Assembly: GCF_024494575.1 (NCBI RefSeq)
Contig: NZ_JANHDO010000004.1
Location: 214,772 to 278,771 of the forward strand
Source of the DNA: Halorubrum salinum
GTDB taxonomy: Archaea > Halobacteriota > Halobacteria > Halobacteriales > Haloferacaceae
Direction: 5' to 3'
DNA: 64,000 bases
Shown here: one piece after another, positions 63,059 through 64,000 of the stretch
How the letters are laid out: every line of letters begins with the position of its first letter
Numbering within the stretch: the stretch's first letter is position 1
The notes under the pieces: generated by a model
What the model was told of the DNA's origin: nothing
Seen by the model: the letters and a program-made list of their open reading frames with translations, nothing else
Databases searched by the model: none
Position numbers and translations under genes: made by a program

Positions 63059-63589
63059 ATGAACGAAGACGAGGACGCGGTCAACGCCTACATGATCCGG
63101 CTCGAACTCGTCGACGAGCCGGGAGAGCTTCTCCGGGCGTTACAGCCGATAAGCGAGAACGGCGGGAATCTGCTGTCCATTTTTCACGAGCGCGGGAACA
63201 TCACGCCGCGCGGACACATCCCCGTCGAGGTCGACATCGAGGCGACCGCCTCACAGTACGAGGCGATAGTCGAGGTGCTTCAAGAGGAGGGAATAAACGT
63301 GATTCAGGCGGGCGCAGAGCGCTACAGCGAGTCGGTCGTCTGCATCCTGTCCGGACACATCGTCGACACCGACCTGTCCGACACGCTCTCGCGGATCCAA
63401 GAGATGTCGAACGCCACCGTGACCGACCTCTCGCTTTCGGCCCCCGAGGGAACGAGAAACACCTCGAGCGCCAAGCTCCGGCTCGCCGTCGAAGAGGGAG
63501 AAGTCAATGAGACGGTCGAGAGCGTCCGCGCCATCGCCGACGAGAAGGATCTACACCTCATCGAGTCGCTGACGGGGGGTGAGGCGTGA
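63059..63589 (+). CDS. ACT-domain regulatory protein
   Basis: 176 residues. N-terminal ACT domain (MIRLELVDEPGELLRALQPI, NLLSIFHERGNITPRG), then a second alpha/beta part resembling ACT (SAKLRLAVEEGEVNE). No catalytic domain. GTGA overlap with homoserine dehydrogenase, so the amino acid effector probably regulates that enzyme. Confidence 0.9.
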   Translation: MNEDEDAVNAYMIRLELVDEPGELLRALQPISENGGNLLSIFHERGNITPRGHIPVEVDIEATASQYEAIVEVLQEEGINVIQAGAERYSESVVCILSGHIVDTDLSDTLSRIQEMSNATVTDLSLSAPEGTRNTSSAKLRLAVEEGEVNETVESVRAIADEKDLHLIESLTGGEA

Positions 63590-64000
63590 GACTCGCGATC
63601 GTCGGCGCGGGCGTCGTCGGCCGATCCGTCGCCGATCTCGCTCCCGACCGAGGTCACGAGGTCGTCGCGATGGGCGACTCGACGAGCGCGGTCGTCGCCG
63701 ACGGCCCGGGCGAGTCGGTCGACGTCGACGCCGCGCTCTCGCGCAAGGCCGAGCGGGGAATCGTCGGCGACGGAGACCCGGCGGACGTGCTCGCGGCGGA
63801 GTACGACGCGTTGGTGGAGGCGACGCCGACGACGCTCGGCGACGCCGAACCCGGGTTCTCGCACGTCACCGCGGCGCTGGAGCGGGACCGCCACGTCGTG
63901 CTCGCGAACAAGGGGCCGGTCGCGGAGCGGTTCGGCGACCTCCGAGCGGCCGAAGCCGACAGCGCGGGCGAGGTGCGCTTCGAGGCCACCGTCGGCGGCG
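63586..64000 (+). CDS. hom: Homoserine dehydrogenase, 3'-truncated
   Basis: GTG start overlapping the ACT gene; only the first 138 codons are in the window. MRLAIVGAGVVGRSVADL (nucleotide loop) and VEATPTTLGDAEPGFSHV, HVVLANKGPVAERF and RFEATVGG, all family signatures. Makes homoserine from aspartate semialdehyde. No ACT domain is visible in this part, which fits the separate ACT protein. Confidence 0.9.
   Translation, partial: MRLAIVGAGVVGRSVADLAPDRGHEVVAMGDSTSAVVADGPGESVDVDAALSRKAERGIVGDGDPADVLAAEYDALVEATPTTLGDAEPGFSHVTAALERDRHVVLANKGPVAERFGDLRAAEADSAGEVRFEATVGG

Overview
The window is chromosomal DNA from an extremely halophilic archaeon (class Halobacteria). The evidence is a very GC-rich sequence, acidic low-lysine proteins, GTGA/ATGA-coupled genes, promoters set for leaderless mRNAs, and archaeal or haloarchaeal marker genes: thermosome, sn-glycerol-1-phosphate dehydrogenase, the SAMP-activating E1 UbaA, halocyanin, CetZ, AglJ, CbtAB and long CbiX. 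A Halorubrum-like genus is plausible but is inference.

Layout. 1-12.8 kb is a cobalamin (corrin ring) and cobalt-transport region. A ChlI/ChlD-type chelatase subunit enters from the left on the + strand. On the - strand follow cbtB-cbtA-ferredoxin and the tightly coupled run cbiT-cbiL-cbiF-cbiG-cbiH2-cbiH1-ferredoxin-LAGLIDADG-like protein-cbiX-DUF3209-beta-propeller. The two - strand units carry the same inverted repeat, ACAA-N6-TTGT, at their promoters.

12.9-25.6 kb is housekeeping: rlmE, dihydrofolate reductase, an ornithine cyclodeaminase family enzyme, ubaA, RidA, tRNA-Ser(GGA), thermosome, egsA, a DUF420 membrane protein, an M28 peptidase and a degenerate NAD-kinase paralogue. 26.0-31.1 kb encodes a cytochrome b complex (split b6/subunit IV type) with a membrane-anchored halocyanin and several small haloarchaeal membrane proteins. 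No Rieske protein is encoded beside it. 31.1-48.9 kb is mixed core genome: HAD hydrolase, MBL hydrolase, radical SAM-HhH protein, PAS histidine kinase, Hsp20, FAD oxidoreductase, purE/purK, CetZ-like tubulin, AI-2E family transporter, aglJ, a CheY-like receiver, AbrB-PhoU regulator and a nitrilase-family hydrolase.

49-62 kb looks accessory. It has long AT-rich or gene-free spacers and a complete tripartite tricarboxylate transporter (tctA, tctB, tctC) that encloses an MBL-fold protein and a Zn-alcohol dehydrogenase. An RraA-type aldolase, an SDR epimerase/dehydrogenase, an MFS carrier and an IclR regulator with nested palindromes follow. I read this as an uptake-and-catabolism module for an unidentified organic acid. 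The window ends with aroD, an ACT-domain regulator and the start of homoserine dehydrogenase.

The most unusual items are the LAGLIDADG-like protein inside the cobalamin operon, the Cys-rich tail on CbiH1, the shared ACAA-N6-TTGT operator, a 57-bp in-frame palindromic duplication in purK, the Rieske-less cytochrome b operon, a CetZ with an altered GTP signature, and the IclR-linked TTT/RraA module. DUF family numbers are given from memory and are unverified.
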